Assembly: GCA_023388715.1 (NCBI GenBank)
Contig: JAEWFT010000055.1
Span: 1 to 64,000 of the forward strand
Reading direction: 5' to 3'
Length of the DNA stretch: 64,000 bases
Source: Pseudomonadota bacterium
Lineage (GTDB): Bacteria; Pseudomonadota; Gammaproteobacteria; Xanthomonadales; Xanthomonadaceae
The notes under the pieces are model-generated. The model ran no database searches, had not been told where the DNA came from, and saw only the letters and a program-made list of their open reading frames with translations. Each line of letters starts with the position of its first letter. The first letter of the stretch is position 1. Positions 17,138-25,620 of this stretch are shown here, piece after piece. The position numbers and the translations under genes were made by a program.

Positions 17138-18205
17138 TTACTGGTCGAAGCCGACCTTGTCGACCAGCGCGCTCGCCGCCCGGCGGTGCTTGTGGATGTC
17201 CGACAGCGGCAGCGCATCCACCTGCATCGGGCCCATCGCTTCGATCACAGGATCCAGCGCCACCCCGGCCTTCACCGGGTATTCGTAATTGGCCCTGGCG
17301 TAGAGGGACTGCGCCTCGTCGGACACCAGGTATTCCAGCAGCCGCACCGCCTGGTCGCGGTTGGGCGCATGCCTGGCCACCGCCGCGCCGCTGATGTTCA
17401 CGTGGGTGCCACCGCCGGCGAACACCGGGCGGACGACCTTGATCGCATCGCCCCACTGGCGATCGTCGCTGCCGGGCTCCGCGTTCTTCATGCGGCCGAC
17501 GTAATAGGCATTGGCCAGGCCGACGTCGCAGATCCCGGCCAGGATGTCGCGCGCCACGTCTCGGTCGCCGCCGGAGGGCTTGCGCGCCAGGTTGGCCTTC
17601 ACCCCGCGCAGCCAAGCTTCGGTCTTCTCCGGGCCGTCGTGCGCGATCATCGCGGCGATCAGGCTGGTGTTGTAGGGGTGCTGGCCGGAGCGGATGCACA
17701 CCTTGCCCTTGAACTCGGGATTCGCCAGCGCCTGGTATTCGAAACCCGCCGGAACCGCCAGGTCCTTGTCGGCATACATCACGCGATCGCGCAGCGACAG
17801 CGCGAACCATTCGCCGCCAGGACCGCGCAGGTGGGACGGGATCGCCTCGGCAAGCACCGTGGACTGCACCGGCTGGGTATGCCCGGCATCCACCAGGTCC
17901 AGCAGGTTGCCGGTGTCGACCGTCATCAGCAGGTCGGCCCGCGAGCGCTCGCCTTCCGCGGCCAGGCGCTCCAGCAGCCCCTCCTTGAGGAAGACCGTGT
18001 TGACCTTGATCCCGCTCTCGGCCTGGAAGGAATCCAGCAGCGGCTGGATCAGCCCGGGCTCGCGGGTGGTGTAGAGGTTGACCTCGCCGGCGGCGACGGC
18101 GGGCTTGGCGGCGTCCGCCGGCGCGGCGTCCTGGCGGGCACAGCCGGCAGCCAGGCCCAGGGCCACCACCGCCAGCACGGAGAAGGATCGGAAGGAGAAG
18201 GACAT
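17138..18205 (-). CDS. fbpA: Ferric iron ABC transporter substrate-binding lipoprotein (FbpA-like)
   Basis: A 355-residue exported protein with a lipobox LAAGC (Cys22), so probably lipid-anchored rather than freely periplasmic. The mature part begins GEVNLYTTREPGLIQPLL, the usual start of the FbpA/FutA extracellular solute-binding family (type 1). The tandem Tyr motif GLANAYYVGR provides the Fe3+-ligand tyrosines. ATG 18205 follows AAGGA. It is the first gene of the fbpABC unit, and a near-perfect Fur-like palindrome lies about 40 bases upstream. Confidence 0.9.
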   Translation of the reverse strand: MSFSFRSFSVLAVVALGLAAGCARQDAAPADAAKPAVAAGEVNLYTTREPGLIQPLLDSFQAESGIKVNTVFLKEGLLERLAAEGERSRADLLMTVDTGNLLDLVDAGHTQPVQSTVLAEAIPSHLRGPGGEWFALSLRDRVMYADKDLAVPAGFEYQALANPEFKGKVCIRSGQHPYNTSLIAAMIAHDGPEKTEAWLRGVKANLARKPSGGDRDVARDILAGICDVGLANAYYVGRMKNAEPGSDDRQWGDAIKVVRPVFAGGGTHVNISGAAVARHAPNRDQAVRLLEYLVSDEAQSLYARANYEYPVKAGVALDPVIEAMGPMQVDALPLSDIHKHRRAASALVDKVGFDQ

Positions 18206-18246
18206 TGGGAGGTTCCTTTGGGAAGTCCGCGCGAGACGGCGGATCT

Positions 18247-18271
18247 GCAAATGCGAATTATACGCATTTGC
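18247..18271. promoter_or_regulatory. Putative Fur box upstream of fbpABC
   Basis: A perfect palindrome: GCAAATGCG, seven-base centre AATTATA, CGCATTTGC. The core AATGCGAATTATACGCATT matches the AATGAGAATTATTCTCATT form of Fur sites well. It lies 42 bases before the fbpA ATG and just after the queA stop, so the iron genes probably have their own iron-repressed promoter here. Confidence 0.7.
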
Positions 18272-18291
18272 GGACAATTCCAGCATCGCTT

Positions 18292-19320
18292 TCAGGCCGG
18301 GCTGAGCAACATCGCATCGCCATAGCTGAAGAAGCGATAGCGCTCGCGCACCGCGTGCGCATAAGCCGCGAGCACCCGCTCCTTGCCGCTGAAGGCGGAC
18401 ACCAGCATCAGCAGCGTGCTTTCCGGCAGGTGGAAATTGGTCAGCAGCGCGTCCACCGAGCGGATCGCGTAGCCGGGGAAGATGAAGATCGCGGTGTCGC
18501 CGGAAAACGGCTGCAATTCCCCATCCACCATCGCGCTTTCCAGCGCGCGCACCACCGTGGTTCCCACCGCGATCACCCGCCCGCCCGCCGCGCGCGTGCG
18601 CTTGACCTGCTGCACCAGGCCCGCCCCCACGTTGATCCATTCGCTGTGCATGCGGTGCTGGTGCACGTCGTCCACGCGCACGGGCTGGAAGGTCCCGGCG
18701 CCAACGTGCAGGGTGACGTGGCCGAACTCCACGCCCCGTCCGCGCAGCGCTGCAAGCAGCGCCTCATCGAAATGCAGGCCCGCGGTGGGCGCGGCCACCG
18801 CTCCCGCCTGACGCGCGAACACGGTCTGGTAGCGCTGCGCATCCTCCGCGCCCGGCTCGCGCTGGATGTAGGGCGGCAGCGGCATCCGTCCGGCATGCAG
18901 CAGCCATTCCTCCAGCGGCTGCGGCAGGTGGAAGCGCAATTGCCAGAACCCGTCGGCGTCGCGCGAAATCACCTCGGCCTCGCCTCCGGCGTCCAGCGCG
19001 ATTCGCGCGCCGGGCCTTGGCGGCTTGCTGACGCCCAGCTGCGCGCGGGCCTGGTCCTCCCCGAGCAGGCGCTCGATCAGGATCTCCACGCGCCCGCCGG
19101 TCGCCTTGTGGCCAAACAGCCGCGCCGGGATCACCCGGGTGTCGTTGAACACCAGCAGGTCGCCTGGCTGCAGCAATTCGGGCAGGTCACGCACGTGGCG
19201 GTCCGACATCGGCGCATCGCCCGGCGGCACCACCAGCAGCCGGCTGGCCGAGCGCTCGGCCAGCGGCGCCTGCGCGATCAGCTCCGGTGGCAGGTCATAG
19301 CTGAAGTCGGAGGTCTTCAT
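18292..19320 (-). CDS. queA: S-adenosylmethionine:tRNA ribosyltransferase-isomerase QueA
   Basis: A 342-residue enzyme that converts preQ1 in tRNA to epoxyqueuosine using the ribosyl part of SAM. Characteristic stretches: FSYDLPPELIAQAPLAERSASRL at the N-terminus, DLLVFNDTRVIPARL, PTAGLHFDEALL (near residue 180), and NFHLPESTLLMLVSAF near the C-terminus. Length is as usual (about 340-350). Its start overlaps the stop of the lrp gene by 4 bases, so the two are translationally coupled. Downstream lies fbpA rather than the usual tgt. Confidence 0.95.
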   Translation of the reverse strand: MKTSDFSYDLPPELIAQAPLAERSASRLLVVPPGDAPMSDRHVRDLPELLQPGDLLVFNDTRVIPARLFGHKATGGRVEILIERLLGEDQARAQLGVSKPPRPGARIALDAGGEAEVISRDADGFWQLRFHLPQPLEEWLLHAGRMPLPPYIQREPGAEDAQRYQTVFARQAGAVAAPTAGLHFDEALLAALRGRGVEFGHVTLHVGAGTFQPVRVDDVHQHRMHSEWINVGAGLVQQVKRTRAAGGRVIAVGTTVVRALESAMVDGELQPFSGDTAIFIFPGYAIRSVDALLTNFHLPESTLLMLVSAFSGKERVLAAYAHAVRERYRFFSYGDAMLLSPA

Positions 19321-19748
19321 CGCTCGAACTTGGTCGACAGGATGATCGAGCTGTTGGTGCGCTCCACCCCGTCGATGGCGCCGATGCGGTCGGTGAGCAC
19401 GTCCATCTCGCCCACCGATGCGGTCACCGCCAGCGCGATCAGGTCGTGCCCGCCGCTGATCGAATACAGCACGCGCACTTCGTGCATCGCCTGCAGCGCC
19501 TTGACCACGGCATTCATCTGCTTGGGGCGCAGGGTGATCAGGATGTGCGCGCGGATCCGCTCGCGCTCCAGCTCGTCGTCCACGCGCACGGTGTAGCCGC
19601 GGATCACCCCTTGCTGCTCGAGCCGCGCAATCCGGTTCTGCACCGTGGTGCGCGACAGTCCCAACTTGCGGGCGATGTCGGCAGTGGAGGCGCGTGCGTT
19701 GTCGCGCAACTGGGACAACAGCAACTCGTCCGCGGGGGTGATGCGCAC
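19317..19748 (-). CDS. Lrp/AsnC-family transcriptional regulator
   Basis: A 143-residue regulator: N-terminal helix-turn-helix (TADIARKLGLSRTTVQNRIARLEQQGVI, about residues 22-49) and a C-terminal RAM/AsnC ligand-binding domain (VRVLYSISGGHDLIALAV). These proteins form dimers to octamers and respond to amino acids. It is divergent from a class III aminotransferase, with 118 bases between starts, so that gene is the likely target along with itself. Its 3' end overlaps queA by 4 bases. Confidence 0.92.
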   Translation of the reverse strand: MRITPADELLLSQLRDNARASTADIARKLGLSRTTVQNRIARLEQQGVIRGYTVRVDDELERERIRAHILITLRPKQMNAVVKALQAMHEVRVLYSISGGHDLIALAVTASVGEMDVLTDRIGAIDGVERTNSSIILSTKFER

Positions 19749-19784
19749 TTTGGCAAGCCTGTCTGGTCGAATCGACGGATTATA

Positions 19785-19800
19785 CCGGCGATATCGTCGG
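19785..19800. promoter_or_regulatory. Imperfect palindrome and promoter elements between lrp and the aminotransferase
   Basis: CCGGCGATATCGTCGG is a 16-base near-palindrome centred on GATATC. It lies directly upstream of a TATAAT -10 for lrp (minus strand, 19784-19779), and a CATAAT -10 for the aminotransferase sits at 19831-19836. It is a candidate operator for the Lrp-type regulator. Confidence 0.35.
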
Positions 19801-19866
19801 ATCCGCCCTTACGAACGCCGGCGATCCCGTCATAATTGGGGTTTGCCGCCACGCGCCGGAGATTCC

Positions 19867-21363
19867 ATGAGCCTGATCGACACCCTCGCGCCGCTGCGCG
19901 CCCACGGCAGTGGCCGCACCCCCGGTCTCGACGATGCCACCATCCTCGCCTTCGCCCAGCGCGACCCGCAGCTGGTCGAGGCCATCGCGGCCGCCGCCGC
20001 GGAATACAGCCAGGTCAAGGCCGACTTCCCGGACCTGCTGGAGCATGACGAGGATGCCCAGCGCGCCGCGGTGCAGGCCGGCTTCATCAACTTCTATTCG
20101 GCCGACAACGCCAATCCCTATGTCGCGCTGACCGCGCGCGGGCCTTGGATCGTCACCCTCAAGGGCGCGGTGATCTACGACACCGGCGGCTACGGCATGC
20201 TCGGGATGGGGCATGCGCCGGCGCAGGTGATCGCGGCGATGGCGAAGCCGCAGGCGATGGCAAACATCATGACCCCGAGCGTCTCCCAGCTGCGCTTCTC
20301 CAACGCGATGCGCAACGAGATCGGCCAGACCCGCGGCGGCTGCCCGTACGCGGCGTTCCTGTGCCTGAATTCCGGCTCGGAGTCGGTGTCGCTGGCGGCG
20401 CGGATCGTCGATGCCAACGCCAAGACCATGACCGACGAGGGCGCGCGCCACGCCGGCAAGACCATCAAGCGAGTGGTGGTCAAGGGCAGCTTCCACGGCC
20501 GCACCGACAAGCCCGCGCTGTATTCCGACTCCACCCGCAAGACCTACATCCAGCACCTGGCCAGCTACCGCGGCGAGTCCTCGGTCATCGCGATCCCGCC
20601 CTACGATGCCGATGCCCTGCGCAAGGTATTCGCCGACGCCGACAGCAACGGCTGGTACATCGAGGCGATGTTCCTGGAGCCGGTGATGGGCGAAGGCGAT
20701 CCCGGCCGCAGCGTGCCCGTCCCGTTCTACGACCTCGCGCGCGAGCTGACCCGCGCACACGGCAGCCTGCTGCTGGTCGATTCGATCCAGGCCGGCCTGC
20801 GCGCCACCGGCTACCTGTCGATCGTGGACTATCCCGGCTTCGAGAAGTCCGAGGCGCCGGACATGGAGACCTATTCCAAGGCGCTCAACGCGGGCCAGTA
20901 CCCGCTGTCGGTGCTGGCGGTGACCGAAAGCGCCGCCGCGATGTACAAGCGCGGGCTGTACGGCAACACCATGACCGCCAACCCGCGTGCGCTGGACGTG
21001 GCCTGCGCGGTGCTCGCATCGATCACCCCGGAGCTGCGCGCCAACATCCGCGAGCGCGGCCGCGAGGCGATCGCCATGCTGGAAGCGCTGAAGGGCGAAA
21101 CCGGCGGGCGCATCACCCGCGTGCAGGGCACCGGCCTGCTGTTCTCCTGCGAACTGACCAAGGAGTTCAAGGGCTACGGCACCGGATCGACCGAGGAGTG
21201 GATGCGCGAGCAGGGCATCGGCGTGATCCATGGCGGCGAGAACTCGCTGCGGTTCACCCCGCACTTCGCGGTCACGAGCGAGGAACTGCAGCTCGTCGTC
21301 GACGTGGTGAAGCGCGCGCTGCTGGAAGGCCCGCGCGTGGAGCAGGCCGCCGCGGTGGCCTGA
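19867..21363 (+). CDS. Class III PLP-dependent aminotransferase
   Basis: A 498-residue fold-type I enzyme. Seen: GGYGMLGMGHAP, LNSGSESVSLAARIVD (cofactor phosphate region), GSFHGRTDKPALYS, LLLVDSIQAGLRATG (the Asp that holds the pyridine ring) and the Schiff-base Lys338 in YSKALNAGQYPLS. Members of this group resemble lysine/ornithine omega-aminotransferases but the substrate cannot be read from sequence. The divergent Lrp regulator suggests an amino acid substrate. ATG 19867 follows CCGGAGATTC. A strong hairpin follows the gene. Confidence 0.85.
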   Translation: MSLIDTLAPLRAHGSGRTPGLDDATILAFAQRDPQLVEAIAAAAAEYSQVKADFPDLLEHDEDAQRAAVQAGFINFYSADNANPYVALTARGPWIVTLKGAVIYDTGGYGMLGMGHAPAQVIAAMAKPQAMANIMTPSVSQLRFSNAMRNEIGQTRGGCPYAAFLCLNSGSESVSLAARIVDANAKTMTDEGARHAGKTIKRVVVKGSFHGRTDKPALYSDSTRKTYIQHLASYRGESSVIAIPPYDADALRKVFADADSNGWYIEAMFLEPVMGEGDPGRSVPVPFYDLARELTRAHGSLLLVDSIQAGLRATGYLSIVDYPGFEKSEAPDMETYSKALNAGQYPLSVLAVTESAAAMYKRGLYGNTMTANPRALDVACAVLASITPELRANIRERGREAIAMLEALKGETGGRITRVQGTGLLFSCELTKEFKGYGTGSTEEWMREQGIGVIHGGENSLRFTPHFAVTSEELQLVVDVVKRALLEGPRVEQAAAVA

Positions 21364-21408
21364 TCGTCCCGACGACGTCCGCCTGCTCGGTTGGGAGGGG
21401 GAAGTAAG

Positions 21409-21442
21409 ACGAACGCCGGCCACGCGCCGGCGTTCGTGTTTG
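21409..21442 (+). terminator. Hairpin terminator after the aminotransferase gene
   Basis: The arms CGAACGCCGGC (21410-21420) and GCCGGCGTTCG (21426-21436) pair across a five-base loop, followed by the T-rich TGTTTG. It separates the aminotransferase from upp. Confidence 0.65.
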
Positions 21443-21491
21443 CGCGATCGGCCGCTTGCGGCACACTGGAAGCCTTCGCCGGGAGCTGCGC

Positions 21492-22124
21492 ATGAACGTC
21501 GTGGAAGTCCGCCACCCGCTGGTCCGCCACAAGCTCGGCAAGCTGCGTGACGCGCGCACCGATCCGGTCCATTTCCGCCAGTACGCGGGCGAGATCGCCG
21601 CGCTGCTCGCCTACGAGGCGACCCGGGACCTGCCTACGGAACAGGTCGAGGTGCCCACATGGGCCGGGACGCTGGCGGTGGACCATGTGCGCGGTGACCT
21701 GCTCACCTTGGTGCCGATCCTGCGCGCCGGGCTGGGCTTCCTTCCAGGGGTGCAGGCGCTGCTGCCGGCGGCGCCGGTCAGCGTCATCGGCCTGCGCCGG
21801 AACGAGACCACCCACCAGCCCGAGGGGTATTACCAGCGGCTCGCGGATCGCATGCAAGAGCGCACCGCGCTGCTGATCGACCCGATGCTCGCCACCGGCG
21901 GCAGCGCCGTGGCAGCCATCGACATGCTCAAGCAGGCGGGTTGCCCGACGATCCGCGCGATCTTCCTTGTCGCCGCTCCCGAGGGCCTGCGCGCGCTGGA
22001 AGCCGCGCATCCCGATGTGGCGGTGTACGTCGCGGCGATCGACGCGCGACTGGACGAAAACGCCTACATCCGCCCGGGGCTGGGCGATGCCGGCGACCGG
22101 CTGTTCGGCACGCCGGTCGAGTAA
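21492..22124 (+). CDS. upp: Uracil phosphoribosyltransferase
   Basis: A 210-residue salvage enzyme that makes UMP from uracil and PRPP. Family features: N-terminal VRHPLVRHKLGKLRD, VPILRAGLGFLPGVQALLP, the PRPP loop LIDPMLATGGSAVAAI and a C-terminal end GDAGDRLFGTP. ATG 21492 has GGGAG about 6 bases upstream and gives the normal family length. It stands alone between a terminator and a convergent hydrolase gene. Confidence 0.96.
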   Translation: MNVVEVRHPLVRHKLGKLRDARTDPVHFRQYAGEIAALLAYEATRDLPTEQVEVPTWAGTLAVDHVRGDLLTLVPILRAGLGFLPGVQALLPAAPVSVIGLRRNETTHQPEGYYQRLADRMQERTALLIDPMLATGGSAVAAIDMLKQAGCPTIRAIFLVAAPEGLRALEAAHPDVAVYVAAIDARLDENAYIRPGLGDAGDRLFGTPVE

Positions 22125-22136
22125 ACCCGCGGGGTC

Positions 22137-23027
22137 TCAGGCGGCCAGCGGACGCGCCTGCAACACGGCGACCTCGTGCGCCGTGCCGAAGCGGCCCTTG
22201 TCGTCGCGGGTGACCTGCGCCAGCGCGCAGCCGGGGTCGTGGGTGAAGTACAGGTGCACGTTGCGGGCCAGCTTGTCCTCGAGGAAGGCGCGCTTCTCGT
22301 CGATCAGCAGCTCGGCGTTGCGGTCGTAGCCCATGGTGATCGGAACGTGCACCCACGGGCGCCCAGGGATCAGGTCGGCGCAGAACACGAGCCCGCCATG
22401 CGGCTGGCCATCGACCGACTCCGGGCCCACGATTTCCGCGAGCATCAGGCCCGGCGTATGGCCATCGCTGTGGTGGAAACGCACGGCGTCGCCCAGCGCC
22501 CGTGAGGTGTCGCCCCGGACCAGTTCCAGCCGGCCGCTGGCCTCCAGCAATTCCGTCAACCCGGGGATGAAGCTTGCGCGATCGCGCGGGTGCGGATCGA
22601 GCGCGCGCTGCCAGTGCGTGGCGCCCACCACGAAGGTCGCGTTGGGGAACAGCAGCCGCGGCGGTGCGCCATCCTCCCACGCCGCCAGCAGTCCGCCGGC
22701 ATGGTCGAAGTGCAAGTGCGAGAGCACGACCACGTCGATGTCCTCGTGCGAGAACCCGGCCGCGGCCAGCGACTCCAGCAGCACGTGGCGCGGCTCGACC
22801 ACGCCGTAACGCTCGCGCAGGGCAGGATCGAAGAACGCGCCGATCCCGGTCTCGAACAGCACGGTCTTGCCGTTGAGCGGGCTGGCCAGCAGCGCGCGGC
22901 ATGCAAGGTCGATGCGGTGGCCGTCATCCACGCTGGTCCAGCGCTGCCACAGCGCGCGCGGCGCGTTGCCGAACATCGCGCCGCCATCCAGCTTCTGCGA
23001 ATTGCCGAGTATCGACCAGAGCTTCAT
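22137..23027 (-). CDS. Metallo-beta-lactamase-fold hydrolase
   Basis: A 296-residue protein with the dinuclear zinc motif SHLHFDHAG (HxHxDH at 104-109), a later DGHTPG with the third His, LVFCADLIPG (bridging Asp) and a C-terminal TYFTHDP-like segment (YFTHDP). There is no signal peptide, so it is cytoplasmic. The subfamily resembles quorum-quenching lactonases and related hydrolases, but the substrate is not determinable. It is downstream of the gamma-glutamyltransferase gene, 16 bases away and on the same strand. Confidence 0.85.
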   Translation of the reverse strand: MKLWSILGNSQKLDGGAMFGNAPRALWQRWTSVDDGHRIDLACRALLASPLNGKTVLFETGIGAFFDPALRERYGVVEPRHVLLESLAAAGFSHEDIDVVVLSHLHFDHAGGLLAAWEDGAPPRLLFPNATFVVGATHWQRALDPHPRDRASFIPGLTELLEASGRLELVRGDTSRALGDAVRFHHSDGHTPGLMLAEIVGPESVDGQPHGGLVFCADLIPGRPWVHVPITMGYDRNAELLIDEKRAFLEDKLARNVHLYFTHDPGCALAQVTRDDKGRFGTAHEVAVLQARPLAA

Positions 23028-23043
23028 CCGGATCCTCCCGCGC

Positions 23044-24771
23044 TCAGCGCGTCGGCGACACCTGCCCCTTGCCTTCGGGGTTGCGCGGATCGCTGGCGGC
23101 GCGCAGCACGCCCGCGCCGCGATCCCATTCGACGGTGTTCATGCTGCCCCAGGCATCGCTCGAGCGGCGCCCCTGGTTGTCCTCGCCCGGGACCAGCACG
23201 TCGTGCCCCATCGCGCGCAACTGCGCGACCACCCCGGTCGGCAGCGCGTCGCGTTCGATGCCCAGCGCGTCCGGCATCCACTGGTGGTGGTAGCGCGGCA
23301 ACGCGGCCACCTGCGCGGCGTCGAGGCCATCGGCGTAGCCAAGCATGCCCAGCAGCACCATGGTGATGATGCGGCTGCCACCCGGCGTACCGATGACCGC
23401 CACCCTGCCGTCTTTCGACATGAAGGTCGGCGTCATCGAGCTGAGCATGCGCTTGCCCGGGGCCGGCGCGTTGGCATCGAAGCCCATCACCCCGAACGCA
23501 TTCGGGGTGCCGGGCTTGAGCGCGAAATCGTCCATCTCGTTGTTGAGCAGCACGCCGGTACCGGCCGGCACCAGGCCCGACCCAAACAGCAGGTTCACGG
23601 TCTGCGTCACCGCCGCGCGATTGCCCTCGGCATCGATGATGGAAAAGTGGGTGGTGTCCTCGTCCTCCAGCGGGGTGGGGTCGCCGGAGAGCAGGTCGCT
23701 GGGCGTCGCCTTGCGCGGATGGATGGTCGCGCGCAGACCCGCGGCGTAATCCTTCGACGTCAGCGTGCGCACCGGGATCCGCACGAAGTCGGGGTCGCCG
23801 AGATAGAAGGTGCGGTCGCGGAAGGCACGACGCATCGACTCGACCACCAGGTGCACGCGTTCGGCCTGCGGCAGCTTGGCGAGATCCCATGGCTCCAGGA
23901 TCTGCAGCATCTGCGCGATGGCGATGCCGCCCGACGATGGCGGCGGCGCGGTGACGATGTCCCAGCCGTCGTATTCGAAGCGCAGCGGCTCGCGTTCCTT
24001 GACCTGGTAGGCGGCCAGCTCCTGCGCGGTCCACTTGCCGCCGGCGGCCCGGACCCCCGCCAACAGGCGCTTGGCCGTGGTGCCGCGGTAAAAGCCGGCG
24101 TGCCCTTCGCGAGCAATCCGCTCAAGCGTGCCGGCCAGTTCCGGCTGGCGGAACAGGTCGCCTTCGAGGGGGGCGCGACCGTTGCGCAGGAACACCTCGC
24201 GCGTCCCCGGATAGCGCTGCATCACCTCGGCGCGCTGTGCATAGCCGCGGGCGAAGCGTGCGTACACCGGAAAGCCGTCGCGGGCGATCCGGATCGCGGG
24301 CGCCAGCGACTCGCGCAGCGGCAGGCGCCCGTATTTTTCCGCCACGTGCACCAGCGCGGCCGGCAAGCCGGGAATCCCCGCCGCCCATGCGCCGTTCTCG
24401 GCGCGGTCGCGGTCGAAATTGCCGTCCTTGTCGAGGTACATCGCCGGCGTGGCCGCGGCCGGCGCGGTTTCGCGCGCATCGATGAAGACATCGCGACCGC
24501 TGCCTGCATCGTGCAACAGGAAGAAGCCGCCGCCGCCAAGGCCCGAACTGATGGGCTCGACCACCGACAGCACCGCCGACACCGCCACCGCCGCGTCGAA
24601 GGCGTTGCCGCCCTTGCCGAGGATCTCGGTGCCGGCGTCGGTTGCAAGGTGATGCGCGGAGGCAACCGCGGTTGCGCCGGGGACGGCCTTCCCGGCGCCG
24701 GCCGGCTGCGCCCAGGCAACGCAAGGGGACAGCAACGCAACCAGCAGCCAGCGTGTCAGGGTGATCCTCAT
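23044..24771 (-). CDS. ggt: Gamma-glutamyltransferase, periplasmic
   Basis: A 575-residue N-terminal nucleophile hydrolase precursor with a signal peptide (RWLLVALLSPCVAWAQ). The catalytic Thr373 lies in DTTHFSIIDAEGN, where autocleavage yields large and small subunits. Other family marks are SGLGGGGFFLLHD, the DARETAP substrate-binding Arg, and GGSRIITMVL late in the small subunit. It hydrolyses or transfers the gamma-glutamyl group of glutathione. The start overlaps the ferredoxin gene by 4 bases. Upstream in-frame codons are antisense to nothing but lack signal-peptide sense, so ATG 24771 was chosen. Confidence 0.93.
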   Translation of the reverse strand: MRITLTRWLLVALLSPCVAWAQPAGAGKAVPGATAVASAHHLATDAGTEILGKGGNAFDAAVAVSAVLSVVEPISSGLGGGGFFLLHDAGSGRDVFIDARETAPAAATPAMYLDKDGNFDRDRAENGAWAAGIPGLPAALVHVAEKYGRLPLRESLAPAIRIARDGFPVYARFARGYAQRAEVMQRYPGTREVFLRNGRAPLEGDLFRQPELAGTLERIAREGHAGFYRGTTAKRLLAGVRAAGGKWTAQELAAYQVKEREPLRFEYDGWDIVTAPPPSSGGIAIAQMLQILEPWDLAKLPQAERVHLVVESMRRAFRDRTFYLGDPDFVRIPVRTLTSKDYAAGLRATIHPRKATPSDLLSGDPTPLEDEDTTHFSIIDAEGNRAAVTQTVNLLFGSGLVPAGTGVLLNNEMDDFALKPGTPNAFGVMGFDANAPAPGKRMLSSMTPTFMSKDGRVAVIGTPGGSRIITMVLLGMLGYADGLDAAQVAALPRYHHQWMPDALGIERDALPTGVVAQLRAMGHDVLVPGEDNQGRRSSDAWGSMNTVEWDRGAGVLRAASDPRNPEGKGQVSPTR

Positions 24772-25031
24772 GCCGCCTTGCCTCCTGTTCCCTGCAGCCG
24801 GGCCAGCTTGGCCAGCAGCATGGGTTCGGTTTCCGGGAACGCCGGGTCGGTTTCGATGCATTCCACCGGGCACACGACGACGCATTGCGGCTCGTCGTGG
24901 TGGCCCACGCATTCGGTGCACAGGGCCGGATCGATCACGTAGATCTCCGGCCCCATGCTGATGGCCCTGTTCGGGCAGACCGGCTCGCAGACGTCGCAGT
25001 TGACGCAGGTCTCGTCGATCTTCAGGGCCAT
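24768..25031 (-). CDS. 2[4Fe-4S] ferredoxin, YfhL type
   Basis: An 87-residue ferredoxin. Cluster-one Cys at 9, 12, 15 and 19 (CVNCDVCEPVCP); cluster-two Cys at 38, 41, 50 and 54, with an eight-residue insertion between Cys41 and Cys50 and an extra Cys58. This spacing is that of the YfhL/Allochromatium-type ferredoxins, which have very low redox potentials. It serves as a small soluble electron carrier. Its stop overlaps the ggt start (ATGA), though a functional link to Ggt is not obvious. Confidence 0.94.
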   Translation of the reverse strand: MALKIDETCVNCDVCEPVCPNRAISMGPEIYVIDPALCTECVGHHDEPQCVVVCPVECIETDPAFPETEPMLLAKLARLQGTGGKAA

Positions 25032-25079
25032 GGTGCTGCGTCCGGCATCCGCCCCGCCGGGGGGCGGACGCTACCGGCC

Positions 25080-25571
25080 TTACTTGCCCTCGACGAAGAC
25101 GTAGTTCACGCCTGCGGGCTCGACCGCGGCGCGCACGCGCTCGCCAAGCACCGGGGTGCCGACGAACAGGACCTTGACGCCCTTCATGGTGCCTGCGGGC
25201 ACCTGCTTGAACGCGGTCTCGATCATCTCGGTGGTCTTCTCCGGCGCCGGCGAGGCGAACACCAGCATGTTGCCCTCGATGATGCCGCGGCCCAGGTCCT
25301 GCTCCAGCTTCTCCAGCAGCCGCTCGTACAGGCCGCCGAAGCCTTCGGTGTCCTCGGCAGGCAGGAAATACACGTACGGCGAGTTGTTGATGCCCTCCAT
25401 GTTGCGGCCGACCACGTCGTTGACGTAGGTGCGCCAGGAATTGGCATCGCTGGTGGTGGGCATGGGCAGCGGCGCGGCGGCGACCGGTGCAGCCGGCGCC
25501 TCCTCCTTCTTGCAGGCCGCGAAGGGCAACGCCAGGCAGGCGATCACGAACAGGCGGGTCAAGGTCTTCAT
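25080..25571 (-). CDS. Small lipoprotein of unknown function
   Basis: A 163-residue protein with a lipoprotein signal (MKTLTRLFVIACLALPFAAC, lipobox FAAC, Cys20) followed by a charged, Ala/Pro-rich linker (KKEEAPAAPVAAAP) and a compact domain. That domain has NSWRTYVNDVVGRNMEG, YVYFLPAEDTEGFGGLYERLLEKL and a late Rossmann-like stretch GVKVLFVGTPVLGERVRAAV. No known family is recognised. It lies between the ferredoxin gene and coaD on the same strand, with about 50 bases to each. ATG 25571 follows AGGGGAAAA. Confidence 0.75.
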   Translation of the reverse strand: MKTLTRLFVIACLALPFAACKKEEAPAAPVAAAPLPMPTTSDANSWRTYVNDVVGRNMEGINNSPYVYFLPAEDTEGFGGLYERLLEKLEQDLGRGIIEGNMLVFASPAPEKTTEMIETAFKQVPAGTMKGVKVLFVGTPVLGERVRAAVEPAGVNYVFVEGK

Positions 25572-25620
25572 GGGTTTTCCCCTGGGCTTGCGTTGGTGGA
25601 AGTGCGCAGCGCGGGCGGCA

